Assembly (NCBI GenBank): GCA_030062745.1
Contig: CP099843.1
Span: forward strand, 20,489,583 to 20,553,582
Direction: 5' to 3'
DNA from: Capitulum mitella
Taxonomy: Eukaryota; Arthropoda; Thecostraca; Pollicipedomorpha; Pollicipedidae
DNA length: 64,000 bases
The notes below the pieces were generated by a model. It was not told the DNA's origin. It was given only the letters and a program-made list of their open reading frames with translations, and did no database searches. Shown piece by piece: positions 12,155 to 24,199 of the stretch (its first letter is position 1; each line of letters starts with the position of its first letter). A program made the translations under genes and the position numbers.

Positions 12155-14672
12155 CCCGCGCACAACTGTCGGTCGGTTACGATCATGCACGACCGGAGGG
12201 TCAGTTGGCCACCCCCCTCTAACTCACGAACGGTTGGTTGCACGATTAAAATAAACACACCGTTGGACAGCTTGTGACGAGTAGATCTCGAAACTGGTCT
12301 CATTTCTAGTTTTAGGTAATATGTAAGCAATTTACGTCCTTTATGTGTTTTCTCATAGGCGACTGCATGAGACCGAGAAATGGCCTGAATCTCAAGGGCT
12401 GTGACTAATAACGCATAGGTAAAGCCACCAGCGCACAAGTAAAGGTCTGCAAATGCCGAGACACAGCTAATTTCTCAGATTTGTTTAATATACACTCCGA
12501 AACGTTGAGTTAAGGACACGGCAATTCTCGCGCCGACTGACGGCGAGCACCGCAGCCGTATGCAGTAAGAAATTAACGGAAATTAGGTTGAACGTTCCTT
12601 TGTTTTTGGCGAAAAAAGCCTGTCCATATACATTTTATTGATCTTATTGCGTCTTGTGATGGTTTTTGATGCTTAAATTTTGGAAAAAATTATTAGTTAC
12701 CAATCTACACAATTGGAGGAGCTTTATTCGCGAGAACCTGTTCATTTCCATAATGTGCTATTTTTTTCAAACTTTTTGAGGTTCCTGGTATTACTCACGT
12801 CTGTGCAAGTTAGTTCTGCCATTTTCTACCCATTCTGAGCAATTCATCGCCGATTTTGACGGTGGTACATTTTGGCTCACTACAGTTATTCGTGACCTGA
12901 CCTCAGGTCAATGGCTGGAAGTCATTGATATTTTGCCCAATGACGGTAACTAGATGTCTGCTTGACTCCACACTAAAAATGTTATGAAATATTCCGTCAA
13001 TTTCCGAAAAAAACGACAAAATGTCTTAAAAATGGCCTTGACCTCAGGTCAATGACCCGGAAAATTCTGAAAAATCTGAGATGGCAGATTTGTTGCATCT
13101 ATCACGATCACTAATGCCTGAAAGTATTATTGGGATGTCATGTTTCCGAAAACGTTACAGGGCGCTAGACTTTTTTGGACATATGTCTGTTGACCTGACC
13201 TGACCTGAGGTCAAAATCTTGTCAAGATGTAAAATTGTTGTAGCAAAAGGTACACAAAGTTTCGTGGGTCTGTGTTTGTTCGTTCTCTCGCAATCCCAGA
13301 AACACCTCAGGGGGGCGGTCAACTGTCCCCCCAGTCGGGGCGGGTTAATAGCATGGACACGAGTGAGCTGTCTTGCCATTCTCCATTTATGGGAAAGCGT
13401 ACTTGTGAGCAACAGGGATCTATTTAGTGAAACTCATTGCACATCGTCTTCCTAGCAGACCGTTATCATATTTCAGTTCTCACTAAGCCCCGCCCCCCCC
13501 CCTCCCAAGAAAATCCTAGCCTCGCCTCTGCTGATGACTTCGTTACCAGTGAAACGGTTTTTTGACTTTTCTTTTCCATACTGTGTTATGTGGAAGCTGG
13601 CTTTCGATACCCTTTCGTGCACCATGCCTTCCATTCACCTGGCGATTAGATATTTCACCATTTTTATGTTGGTCCGGGTCAATATTTTCGCTGTTTGACG
13701 TTTTGTTCCGTGATCTTTAAACATCTTCATGCATATTCCAGTCTGATGTTTATCCATGTTCGGTATCTTCTCCTTCAGTATTGTTTACCGTTCGATATTT
13801 ATCTCTGTCGATATTTACCGTGTTCTATAGCTGATGTACGATATTTGGCTTTGCATATTTGTTTTCATTCCCTATGCCATTTTACGATATTCTGTCCAGG
13901 AGTCACGTTTTCTGTGTGATAAGGGGAGATGCAACGTGGAGAAAATATATGGTTAACCCATAAGAAATAATGAAAAAGGCCACTTATCATCAATATGCGC
14001 AAACTGATATAGTGATGCTCACCAGCTGAAAGCTTCAGCACGCCACGATAAAGGCAAGCTCAAGTTTTACAAGCTGTTGCCAAAAAAACGCACCAAATGC
14101 TTATTTCAAAAGCTTTGCTATCAGGATTAATGTTGGATATAACCGTGAACAATACGTAGTAGAAAGGTGGAACTCGCCTCACGGATAGCCTATGCGTTTC
14201 CCAAAGACACTGTATCCCTAAAAACCGACAACTCGTGAAAAAGATAATACTGGGACATCTTATACACTGTGTTCATTTAACTTCATTTAGTAAATGTGCA
14301 TTGCCTTTCTTTCTGTACTCTTCTCCATTTTCATTAACCTTTTAACTGGAACATGGGATTTACACACCAAAACATGACGAAACACACCAAAGCATAACAA
14401 AACGAAACAGAACAAGACTGGTCCAAAACAAAGGGTTTAAATTTTCTAAAAATGCCTCATTGCCTGGATTATTCATTAGAAAGCTCAGTATGTTTTTCTG
14501 GGGAATTGCGTTTGTGACGTGATCACGAGACGAATTCGATTTTTGCATTGTTATCTGCGCGAGACTCCTTGAAAAAATCAAAGCATGGCCATTGCCTCTT
14601 GTATCAATGCCAGAGGAAATAATCTTCTTCACAAAATATTATTTACAATGTGTCAATGACTCTATGTGAACG
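12155..14672. other. Intergenic DNA upstream of the 14.7 kb gene
   Basis: No coding exon recognised. It contains the palindromic TGACCTSAGGTCA sites listed separately, a C-rich run near 13490-13505, and AT-rich DNA up to the start codon at 14673. The promoter or 5' UTR of the downstream gene could lie here, but I see no distinct core motif or 5' splice structure. Confidence 0.45.
12898..13213. repeat. Three copies of palindrome TGACCTSAGGTCA
   Basis: The 13 bp palindrome (everted AGGTCA half-sites, one-base spacer) occurs at 12898-12910, 13039-13051 and 13201-13213. Further half-sites surround them, for example GACCTGACC just before the third. The arrangement resembles nuclear receptor half-site geometry, but the stretch may equally be the repetitive body of an unrecognised transposon. 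Binding is inference. Confidence 0.5.
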
Positions 14673-17617
14673 ATGAGCAGTACGAGGCAACGGCGGAACA
14701 GTGGCGCCCGTTCGACTGAATATCTCACCCCGATTCCCGAACAGACTTCCGTCAGCGGTGACCACCTGCGGTCAAGTAGGTCGCTACGCAGTGATGCAAG
14801 ATCATCAAGAAGTCATTCACGATCGTCTGTCTTAGAAGGCCGGAGTCCTCGGGAGGAAATGGGTGAGCCTACTGACGACAAAACGAACGACGAACTTCAT
14901 GAGAAAACGAAAGAGGCCCTTGGAAGTCTCATAGTGCGAAAAGACGAACTGGAATCCAATGGCATAGAAACGGAAATGATGTACAAAGAATTGCTTAACT
15001 GCGTCTCCCCTTGGCGGAGAAAGAAACTTCAGCAAGAAGCCGGGCAATCACAGGCTGCTTTGGAGGACGCCATGCGGAACGCAGATGAGCTAATGAAACA
15101 AGCTAAAGGTGCATTTGAGGTGAGGTCGTTGGTTATTTCAGTCAGAGCTCATGAAATATTGAATATAACTGATTCCAGTGTATTAACTCCGATTTAAGGA
15201 ATGAAAAGAACATTTCACGTTTTTCAAGGACAAATTTAGAATAAACAGTAAATCCTTCACAGTCGTGAAACGGTGTATTTGATAAGTTGCTATACAAAAT
15301 AAATACGTTTTGTTCCTTTATATGTTCCGTTCGTCTCGTCATAAATGGACAAACATTTGGTCTCGTGGAATCAGACTCATTTGATGGTAGATGAATAATT
15401 CCGCTGTTAGCTTCACATAAAAGTACGGGCGTTTATGCTCAAAACATCAAGTCAAAAGAAAAGCACATGGGTTAAATTCATGTATTAGGGCTGTTTTGAC
15501 CTCAATATGGATCTTTGTCTTGTAAGAATGAAGGCAGGCACACACAATGCTTGATGAGGTGACGAGCACCAAAAGATAATGGTGTACCAAAGACCTACGT
15601 GAAGATAGACTGCCGAGAGGTACTTGTGTGTGTGTTTTTTTTTTGTATACCGTGGGGAGGAAAAAGGAACATGTGAAATATTAACCCTATTAACATGCAG
15701 CAGATTTCGCTTAAAGTACGTGAGGAGGACCATGTCGATCGCCCTCTAAGATCTGCCGATCTATTGGACTTATTTCGACGAATCAGGGCTTAAAAGAAAG
15801 TCCATGGTCCGAACTAACTTTTCGTGTATGCAAAAGTAGCGAAAACGAAAAGAACATCAATGGTGCCTTCGGTAGAACATACAAGGGAATAAACTACCAA
15901 TTTTCGCCCGGCATACGAAGCTGCAAGTACTTAGTACAAAGTACTTTTACCTAAAAACATTTGAAATAAATTTTTGAAGCAGTGTTGGATTTAGGTTCTC
16001 AAACATAGAAGACAGGTAGCTGGAAACATTTGAGTCATTTTCCACTCACTTAAGCCTCATGGAATGGTTCAAATCCTTTACCTTTTACAAAAGGCAGTGG
16101 CTACAGCCTACAAGAGACATAAATGGCGGATCCATGGAGCCAAAACATGGGGTGACTGAATCTTTCATCACATCATCTTTTCAGCATCTGTATCTGCATT
16201 TCATCTGCATCACCTAATTTCGGCGTGGTATCGGGAACGATTTGGCTTTAGAGCCGGTAAACCACATGAGAAGAATCGGCCCCACTCCCTCATGAATGCG
16301 ACATTTTAACAGAGACATATCAGATACCTGCCTGTAAGAAAGAGAAACCTTTTGCACGTCATCTGAATCTATCTCATTCATGCACCGTAATTATAACAAT
16401 GTTTAGGACTTATATGTCTATATCACCGTGTCCATTTTGCCGTGTGCGTGATAGCCCCGGTTCCATGAGGATGCACATGTGTAATGAATGGTACTCACCA
16501 GACTATATTCGAGTAATGTTGAAGTTCCTGAGTGTGTTACACATATAATGTGACGCTTCGTGAACATACGTCACCCCACGGCCGTTATCAGTCACCACGA
16601 TGCAATGCAGCATCGATGACTGTCTATTAACAGATCATCTCGCAGTTGACTGCCTCACTCATGAACTAAGGTATTGCAACAGCTGGTAATGACATTCCGC
16701 GACGGATTTTTAGTTACTGTTCTGTTTCAGGCCTACCAAACTATGCAGGACCCAAAGAGGAAGGAGGCGGCAGCGGGTGACTTGTTTTGGAAGTCTAAAG
16801 TCATGCACAAGACTCTGACCGCATGTGTACAGGTCGCATGCAACGCAGAAAACGCCCGCGACCAGCTAGCGTGGGCTGACAAAATGGGCAAAATTATGAA
16901 CTCAATGATGGCCATATTCAGAATCATGGACGAACTGAAGCATAATTTGTCAAAGGAAAGGTACTTACACAACATGCATTCACAGCAACATTCTGTCTTC
17001 AGCTCCAATGACGGATCTCGTGCGTGTAGGTTCAATGATCGTGACAGTGCTGATGACATATTCAACTTCAAATTCCTCTCAGCCATAGTTTCAACAGAAT
17101 CAGGATAACAAATCACACATTCTGCTTCAGGGCACTGACAAAAACCCTGACCTCGGTCATGCAAAAGCATGGCACTGGAGACGCGTTCGACCTGAGAGAC
17201 ATCGAGGGCTGCGGCGACGAGGCGGACATCGCCATGCTCCTGGCGAGGGCGAACCTGGCTTCCAAGAAGGCGCCCGAGCCGGACCTCTTTCGCAGCCGCT
17301 GGAGGCTGATCCAGAACGGCGGCGTTCCACTGCTGCTGGCCGCCGGTGTGCTGCTCGGCTGGTCGCTGTGGACGGCTCTGGCGCCCGAGCTGACGGCGGC
17401 GGACGCCGCGCAGGCGCTGCTCCGTCTGCCGTCCGCCCTGCTCAACCGGCTGGGACTGGCCAGGGCCGCCGAGCCGGCGCTCTGGGAGACGGCCCAGCTG
17501 TGGCTGGCCAGCCTGGTGTACGGCATACTGTGCTGGGTGCCCGGCATCTGCAGCAGCGGCGAGCCCGTCAGCGCCGGCTCCCTCTGGTCCCTGGCCGAAA
17601 AGCTGTTGCCCTTTTAA
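14673..17617 (+). CDS. Unrecognised coiled-coil protein with C-terminal hydrophobic segments, 3 exons
   Basis: Exons 14673-15119, 16731-16960 and 17131-17617 join in frame (donors GTGAGG and GTACTT, acceptors TTCTGTTTCAG and TTCTGCTTCAG) to give 387 residues ending at TAA 17615-17617. Residues about 1-65 are Ser/Arg-rich and likely disordered (RSSRSLRSDARSSRSHSRSS). Residues about 70-150 and 190-235 are charged and heptad-like, suggesting coiled coils. A Leu/Ala/Trp-rich segment at about 290-309 and another at about 343-364 look membrane-associated, with a short tail to Phe387. This suggests a protein anchored by its C-terminus, long N-terminal part cytosolic, but that is inference. The third exon is strikingly more GC-rich than the first two. 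A poly(A) signal follows at 17714. I do not recognise the family. The ATG was chosen because it opens the long frame and no upstream acceptor fits better; an upstream UTR exon is possible. Confidence 0.7.
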
Positions 17618-17713
17618 GTTTTTCTAGTTTGCGTCCTTTTCAGTCTGACAATTTTCGCAGTAGCACAAATGTGGCTCTAAAAATGGCATATAACTTTTTC
17701 TGTTAGATAACAG

Positions 17714-17719
17714 AATAAA
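17714..17719 (+). other. AATAAA polyadenylation signal of the 14.7 kb gene
   Basis: Canonical hexamer about 100 bp after the stop codon at 17617, on the coding strand. Confidence 0.65.
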
Positions 17720-19310
17720 TCCGCAGTTATGATTTTATTTTCCTATCGGCACGTCACCACGAAAAATGGACAGGTACTTGCCAACAAGAATATGGACACC
17801 CGTAATTATATTGAAGGTCCTGTGTAAACCTTTGTTTCGTAGACTTACTGCCGTTCTGTCTAACGTGGACGTTCCGTGAACAGTTCTGTCAAACATTTAA
17901 AAAACATTCAGGATGGGTCAGACCCGTTACCATGCACCATATCCAAATAATCTGTTTTTTTTTTATCTCCATAGCTTGCTTGATTTACTACACGCCCTTC
18001 CACAATACGTGTCTCACTCTTTACTGAGTGTTCCATGAGCTGATAACGAATTCTCTTTGCATCATCGTTTTTTTCTGTCGAAAGTTCCAGAGAGTTCCGA
18101 ACTAGGGCCAGTTCTAGATACCCATCATAAACCCATACTTCTTCCAAGCACGTAAACCGATACATCCATGCCTTACTTTTCGAAACAACATCTGCATCAT
18201 TGTGCGATAAATGCTGCTCCGGCGCTGCGTTGCGAGGGAGTCGATGGAAGTGAAATCGATGCAGAATGGTGCAGAGCTCTGAACAGCCTTTCAGCCGGGC
18301 GGTGAGATGGACCAGAAATGTACTTAAAAGTACCTCAGTCCAGGTCCAAATACCTGAAGAAGGCAACGCTATATATCAAACTAGGGTCGCGGAGAACGAC
18401 CTTTATGGTACACGTCACTGGGGGATCCAGGAGGAGAGAGGAGGGGAGTATCTGGGCCTTGGTCCCCTGTTGTTGGAAAAAGCAAGGCTTACCATGTCTT
18501 CTGGCCACCCTATTCGGATGGAGGTTGCAAATATTTTGTTTCCCGAAAAGAAAATTGCTCATGGTATTGCTATCATTGTCATGCACATGTTAATGTTTTG
18601 AAAATAGCGAAATGAAATGGTCGAAATCTGGCGAGATATCAACATTAGGACATTACGGAGCAGGTTAGTTCACGCGGATGGGTATGCGTTCCCCGCGTTC
18701 CCCGCGTTCCCCGCCCCCCAGGCACATGGCATCGATCCGCCAGTGGACGATATCAATACATTGCGAATGAATTGGGTATGTGTTATGTTTACGTCTATAT
18801 GCATATGTTAGAGGGAAATATACACACAAACTATTAAACAGCTAATATAAATGGCAATGCATTACTTGGCAGAATACGATGTTCTGAAAAGCCATTTATT
18901 CTGTATGCCTATGACAACGCCAACAGCTTACTGTCGGGTCAGATCTTGGGTGAACGACAACATTTTTTCGACAATTTGAACAATTATGGTTCCACACTGA
19001 TGAAACTTTACATGTCGCCATTTCAGCTTAAGTGTCCCATAGGAGCCAACGTTTCGAAAACGCGTTGTACTGGGGATGTATGGACAGAGGATCTGAGTCC
19101 TATGATTCGGCGGTACGATACGCCACACTAGCAGCTGGGCTGACTAGAAGTGGCCGGCCCGACTGTTTATCAGAGGCACTAGCGCACCCAAGAGGGGGAA
19201 CATATGATCATCGTACCCGATCCCCTTCATTAGGCCGTTGGTCGGAATCACAGAAACGCATGTCTCGGCGTAAACTATGAACCAAATTGGATATGCCTGT
19301 GCTGTTTGCA
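17720..19310. other. Intergenic DNA
   Basis: Holds a 152-codon minus-strand open frame (17908-18366) whose middle part is protein-like but has no recognisable domain or clear splice context. There is a short triplicated GTTCCCCGC motif at about 18688-18716. No gene called. Confidence 0.4.
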
Positions 19311-20520
19311 TTAACCCTATCCCCGGCAGGGGGGGCTGAATCCGTCCTCACTCGGGTTTTTTGCTTGCCACTTCCAGGCTTTTTAACGCAGCTTCACGAA
19401 ACTTGGTCACTTTTCCTAGCTATTCTTTCTACATGCCGTGACAAAATTTCAAAATTCTTTTTTGCTCAGGGGCGGAGTCAGGCAACGTTTTTGGAAAGCA
19501 CCTCAGGCCATCTTTGGCCATGTTGAGGGTAAAAGGAAAATGCCTGCCAAAAACAGACTTTTTAAGATAAAACTTAAAACTTTATATGGATGTATAGCTA
19601 AATAGTTGGGCAATGTGCAGATGTAACTTTGTTTATCTGAGGTCACTTTACAAGGTCAGGTCCAGGTCAAAAGTCAAAATTTGTTTTTTGCAATAATTTT
19701 GGCGCCGTTATTTCAACTGCCAAACCCGGAATATATATGACGTAAAAGGGTGCCCTCTACTTGTGTACCAAGTTTCAACTTGATATCAGGTCGGGTCACG
19801 GAGCTGTGACCTAAAATGTCGGTGTACGTACCCTGTATCGCAAAAGCCATAAACTGAAATTTTTGAAATAGAGTAAATTCAAATGATTGAAAACGTTTAC
19901 AGATAATGCTGAATGCACACGACATCATTTCAGGTGAACCCAAGGTCACTGGAGGTCATTTAAGGTCAAAGGTCACAACTTGATCTGAAGAACGTGTGAC
20001 CACGACAGTTCCCCCTTTTTCATGTCCCTGGCATCGCCTATGCTAACATTATACAATGTAATGCGATTTGTACTTCTTTAGCATAACATGACTAGCAGAG
20101 GCCCAAAAAGTGCTTTTGCCTCTTTTGTTCATTCAGTTGTTAGAAAACTAATGCTCCTATTTTTTAAACCCTGTGAACGCCCATGAATTTTCTCAAAATT
20201 TCGGATTTGTGTACCCATGGTCAAAGCCCTATCCGTAATCTTTCGATTCCTGTCAGTTTCATTGAAATCGGTCCATAAACAACGGAGTTATAAGAAGTCC
20301 AAAAGTACCCCCATTTTAACATTTTTGGCCCCCTGTATCCACACATTTCAAAATTTTGAAAATGTCTTTTTACAAAAAATGCAGTTCACGTAACGGCAAA
20401 TCGATTGCCGTTTGTTGCGATGAAATCGGACGAGTAGTTCTCGAGATCTCAGGGGGGGCCGAATCCGCCCCCCCTGCCGGGAATCGACCATACCGTCCAG
20501 CCCTCCGGGAATAGGGTTAA
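19311..20520 (+). mobile_element. TTAA-flanked piggyBac-like non-autonomous element, copy D
   Basis: Full-length, well-preserved copy with TTAA at 19311-19314 and 20517-20520. Terminal CCCTATCCCCGGCAGGGGG matches the inverted right end CCGGGAATAGGG. DR1 motif AGGTCAAAGGTCA lies at 19963-19975. No coding capacity for a transposase. It faces copy E across a spacer of about 390 bp. Confidence 0.88.
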
Positions 20521-20907
20521 AACTATTTTTGACGTCGAAGGTTCTACGCATGGGCTCGCCTCTGATCAAAGAAGTGGAGAAGAACGGGCCAGCCGAGAGA
20601 TTTGACTATATCTGCATGATCTGGTTGTGAAATTCGTTTTATTTTTATTCGAAAAATTTGGAAAATTTAAACCTTTCGACATTAATGGCGTTGCATTTGA
20701 ATGACGACATGAATGACAGAAATTAAAACCACTGTATGGGATGACGCTGGCAATCTGCATGTTAGCACGCGGGGATGCGGACATGGTTTGCTGTCCAATT
20801 TCTCCTCCGTTGTTTTTTCCTACTTGTCTGAATTTTATAGATGTGTTCTGGAGTCCTTGTACTGCACCTTTATAACCACAACCCTGTCCTCAGTATCCAG
20901 CATTGGC

Positions 20908-22126
20908 TTAACCCTATTCCCGGAGGGCTAGACGGTATGGCCGATTCCCGGCAAGAGGGGGAGGATTCGGCCCCCCCCCCTGAGATCTCGAGAACTACTT
21001 GTCCGATTTCATCGCATCAAACGGCAATCGATTTGCCGTCACGTGAACTACATTTTTATAAAAAGAAATTTTCAAAATTTTGAAATTTGCGGATACAGGG
21101 GGGCAAAAATGTCAAAATGGGGGGTACTTTTGGACTTCTTATAACTCCGTTGTTTATCGACCGATTTCGATGAAACTGGCATGAATCGAGAGATTATGAA
21201 TAGGGCTTTTACCATGGATCCGCAAATCTGAAATTTTGAGAAAATTCATGGGCGTTCACAGGGTTTCAAAAATAGGAGGATTAGTTTTCTAACAACTGGA
21301 TGAACAAAAGAGGCAAACACAATTTTTTGGCTTCTGCTAGTCATGTTATACTAAAGAAGTACAAATCGCATTACAATGTTTGTATAATTTTGGCATAGGC
21401 GGAGCCAGGGACATGAAAAAGGGGAACTGTCATGGTCACACGTTTCTCAGATCAACTTGTGACCTTTGACCTTAAATGACCTCCAGTGACCTTCGGGTCA
21501 CTTGGAATGATCTCCTATGCATTTAATATTATCTTTAAACGTTTTCAATCGCTTGAATTTACTCTATTTCAAAAATTTCATTTTATGGCTATTGCGATAT
21601 AGGGTACGCGCACTGACATTTTAGGTCATAGCTCCGTGACCCGACCTGATATCAAGCTGAAACTTGGTACACAAGTAGAAGGCACCCTTCTACGTCATAT
21701 ATGTTCCGGGTTTGTCATTTGAAAAAACGGCGCCGAACTTATTGCAAAAAAACAAATTTTGACTTTTGACCTTGACCCGACCTTGTAAAATGACCTCAGG
21801 TAAACAAAATTACATCTGCACATGGCCCAGCTATTTAGCTATACATCCATATAAAGTTTTAAGTTCTATCTTAAAAACTCCGTTTTTGGCAGACATTTTC
21901 CTTTTACCCTTAACATGGCCAAAAATGGCATGAGGTGCCTCCCAAAAACGTTGCCTGACTCCGCCCCTGAGCAAAGGAGAATTTTGAAATTTTGTCACGG
22001 CACGTAGAAAGAATAGCTAGGAAAAGTGACCAAGTTTCGTGAAGCTGCGTTAAAAAGCCTGGAATTGGCAAGCAAAAAACCCGAGGGGTGGGCGGATTCC
22101 GCCCCCCCTGCCGGGAATAGGGTTAA
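20908..22126 (-). mobile_element. TTAA-flanked piggyBac-like non-autonomous element, copy E (inverted)
   Basis: Full-length copy in the opposite orientation, TTAA at 20908-20911 and 22123-22126, both termini intact (CCCTATTCCCGG and CCGGGAATAGGG). The DR1 motif reads TGACCTTTGACCT at 21460-21472 on the plus strand. Together with copy D it forms a large inverted pair that could fold into a long hairpin if transcribed. Confidence 0.88.
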
Positions 22127-22572
22127 GGCCTGCACCGGAGGGTAGAATCTACACCATGCATTGTTGGCCCAAGGCAAACCATGAAGTTATTTAGTCGGAA
22201 TTGCAGCACTCCAGTTCCAGGCTATCCGTACGGGGGACCGTAGTTTCCTTCTATTGCCATCCTGATGTCTCTCATGATTGTCCAGTGATGTTCTCAATCA
22301 CATTTCAACATCACTGTTGTCTCTGAACGGCATTTCTGCTGTCTGATTTCATGTCGACATGTTTCTGTACCGTGGTGCTCTGGGCATGATATAAAGTACC
22401 ACCAACCCCGTCTGGCAACACCGGCAGTAATGACCCGGCCCAAGGTCAGGCTGACCTTGGACCTGACTCACGGTCAGTTAGTCTCTGACAGTGACGAAGA
22501 ACGGTGGTACCGCTGAATGGACGACACCATGACTCTGTAGTCTCCATCCGGGCTATTGAGTCAACATGAATT

Positions 22573-23630
22573 GTTTAACCTTATTCCCGTGTCCATAACG
22601 CATGGACGCATTCCTTAGAGGGTGGAGGAGGGCTTACTCTCCTCCCCCCAAGACCCCCAAAATTATCCGTCCGACTAAATCGCAGAAAAGTCACTCGATT
22701 CGCTATGACGTGAACTACATCAAAAAATAAATTTTGAAAACGCTGCTATGGGTAGATACAGGTGGGAAGAAGTCGGAAGGCAGGCATTTTTTCTTCTTGT
22801 AATTCTGACATTAATTAAATGATTCTCATGCAGCTGGCATGAACGGAATCTTAATCGATCTTTGGTGCGCACGTTTTAAGTGCTCGCAAAGTTCGTAGAC
22901 GTTCACAGGGCTTGGAAAATGTGCAGTATACGTCTCTTTTTGGGGGGAGGAACTGGACAAAGGATAGAGATAATTTCTTTATTTTGTACGAGTTATTTTG
23001 TATTTAAGAACCATTAAGAACTACAAATCGTACTACCCTGTTTGTAGAATGTTAGTATAGGCGTTGCCAGGGGCATGAAAATAGCGACAATGTCATGATC
23101 GCATTTTCATCAGGTCAGCTTTTTTCCTTTGACCTCAGATCACTTTAGATCACCTCAGCGTTACACAAGATGGTTTTTGGGTGCATTTTGCAATATTTGA
23201 AAACGATTGCAATCGTTTTCATTGACAGTGGTTCTCAATATCCTGTTCATGACCGTCGTCATGTGGAGCACGTGCGCGGACATTTTAGTTCATACCTCCG
23301 TGACCTAACCTGTATTGACCTGAATATCAGAATATATACCTGAATCAGAATATTATTATTGATAAAATTTATTCGATATTCTGAATATCAGAATATTGAC
23401 CTGAAATACAAGGGGAGAGCACTCTCATAAGTCACATAGTTTTTGGTTTCCATTTTGAAAATCATCTCAAAAGACCTATGTGTAAAACCAAGATTTTTTT
23501 CACCATGACTTGACCTTGAAAAATGATTTCGGGTGAACAAAATTTTTTTGTTTGCTTGCCCTGATATTTGTTTTTAAATTTATACAGAGTTTTAGCTTCT
23601 TCATAAATCGTTGCTTAAGCTGAAACGGCG
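22573..23630 (-). mobile_element. Degenerate relative of the TTAA-flanked element, copy F
   Basis: Starts with TTAACCTTATTCCCG and retains the family's segment order in inverted orientation (ATAACTCC-like, GGCATGAAAA, GACCT-rich and CATACCTCCGTGACC blocks), but is strongly diverged and lacks the other terminus. An internal satellite-like AATATCAGAATAT repeat is present around 23325-23400. The right boundary is approximate. Confidence 0.55.
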
Positions 23631-23779
23631 TTGCAGAAAGTTTAATCGACATCCATGTTGAATCGGTAATAGCTGAAATTATGCATATGACGCCGACAGC
23701 AAACTTCATATCGCAGCTCGTTCACTTCTGCCTCAACAAATGTAGTGCGCAATATGGTACGCGTAATTTATGAAATGGT

Positions 23780-24165
23780 TGGGGGCCCGTATGCCAGAGC
23801 GAATCATATGTCAGAGGACCCGTGCATAAGTCCTCACCTATGAGTCCGTAATGTGCCCTTAGATCATGGGCCCTAAGTCAAGCGGGGGTCGTAGGCCAGG
23901 GGCCCTTAAGCTAGAGGGTCTGCAGTCCAGGGGCCCGTAATCCAGGGAATCCTTTGGTCAAGGGCCCATGGCTAAGGGCCCGTAAGTCAGACGCCCACAA
24001 CACGAGCATGACACAGTGGTCCGTAGGCCAGGAGCTCCTAAGTCAAAGGGCGAGTTAGCTATAGGTCCTTAGCCCAAGAGACCGCATTCCAAAAGGGCCC
24101 GTAGACCAGAGGCCCACAAGCCAGGGGGCACGCTGTTTAGGGGCCCAACCAGGGGACATTAGCAC
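23780..24165. repeat. Degenerate GGGCCC(G/T)TAA short-period array, first orientation
   Basis: Irregular tandem array with a period near 20 bp built from GGGCCCGTAAGCCAGG-like words. Units are heavily diverged. No coding potential. Confidence 0.7.
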
Positions 24166-24199
24166 AATATGTTAAGGGCGGGCAGTGTGGTCGCGGGAT

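Noticed and set aside
16674-17108. 144-codon open frame extending both sides of the second exon of the 14.7 kb gene
   Set aside because: Only 16731-16960 is bounded by good splice sites and phases with the neighbours; the extensions are intron read-through.
17908-18366. 152-codon minus-strand open frame with a protein-like middle part
   Set aside because: No domain recognised, no neighbouring exons or start context; length is within chance for 64 kb in six frames. Worth a database search but not supportable as a gene.
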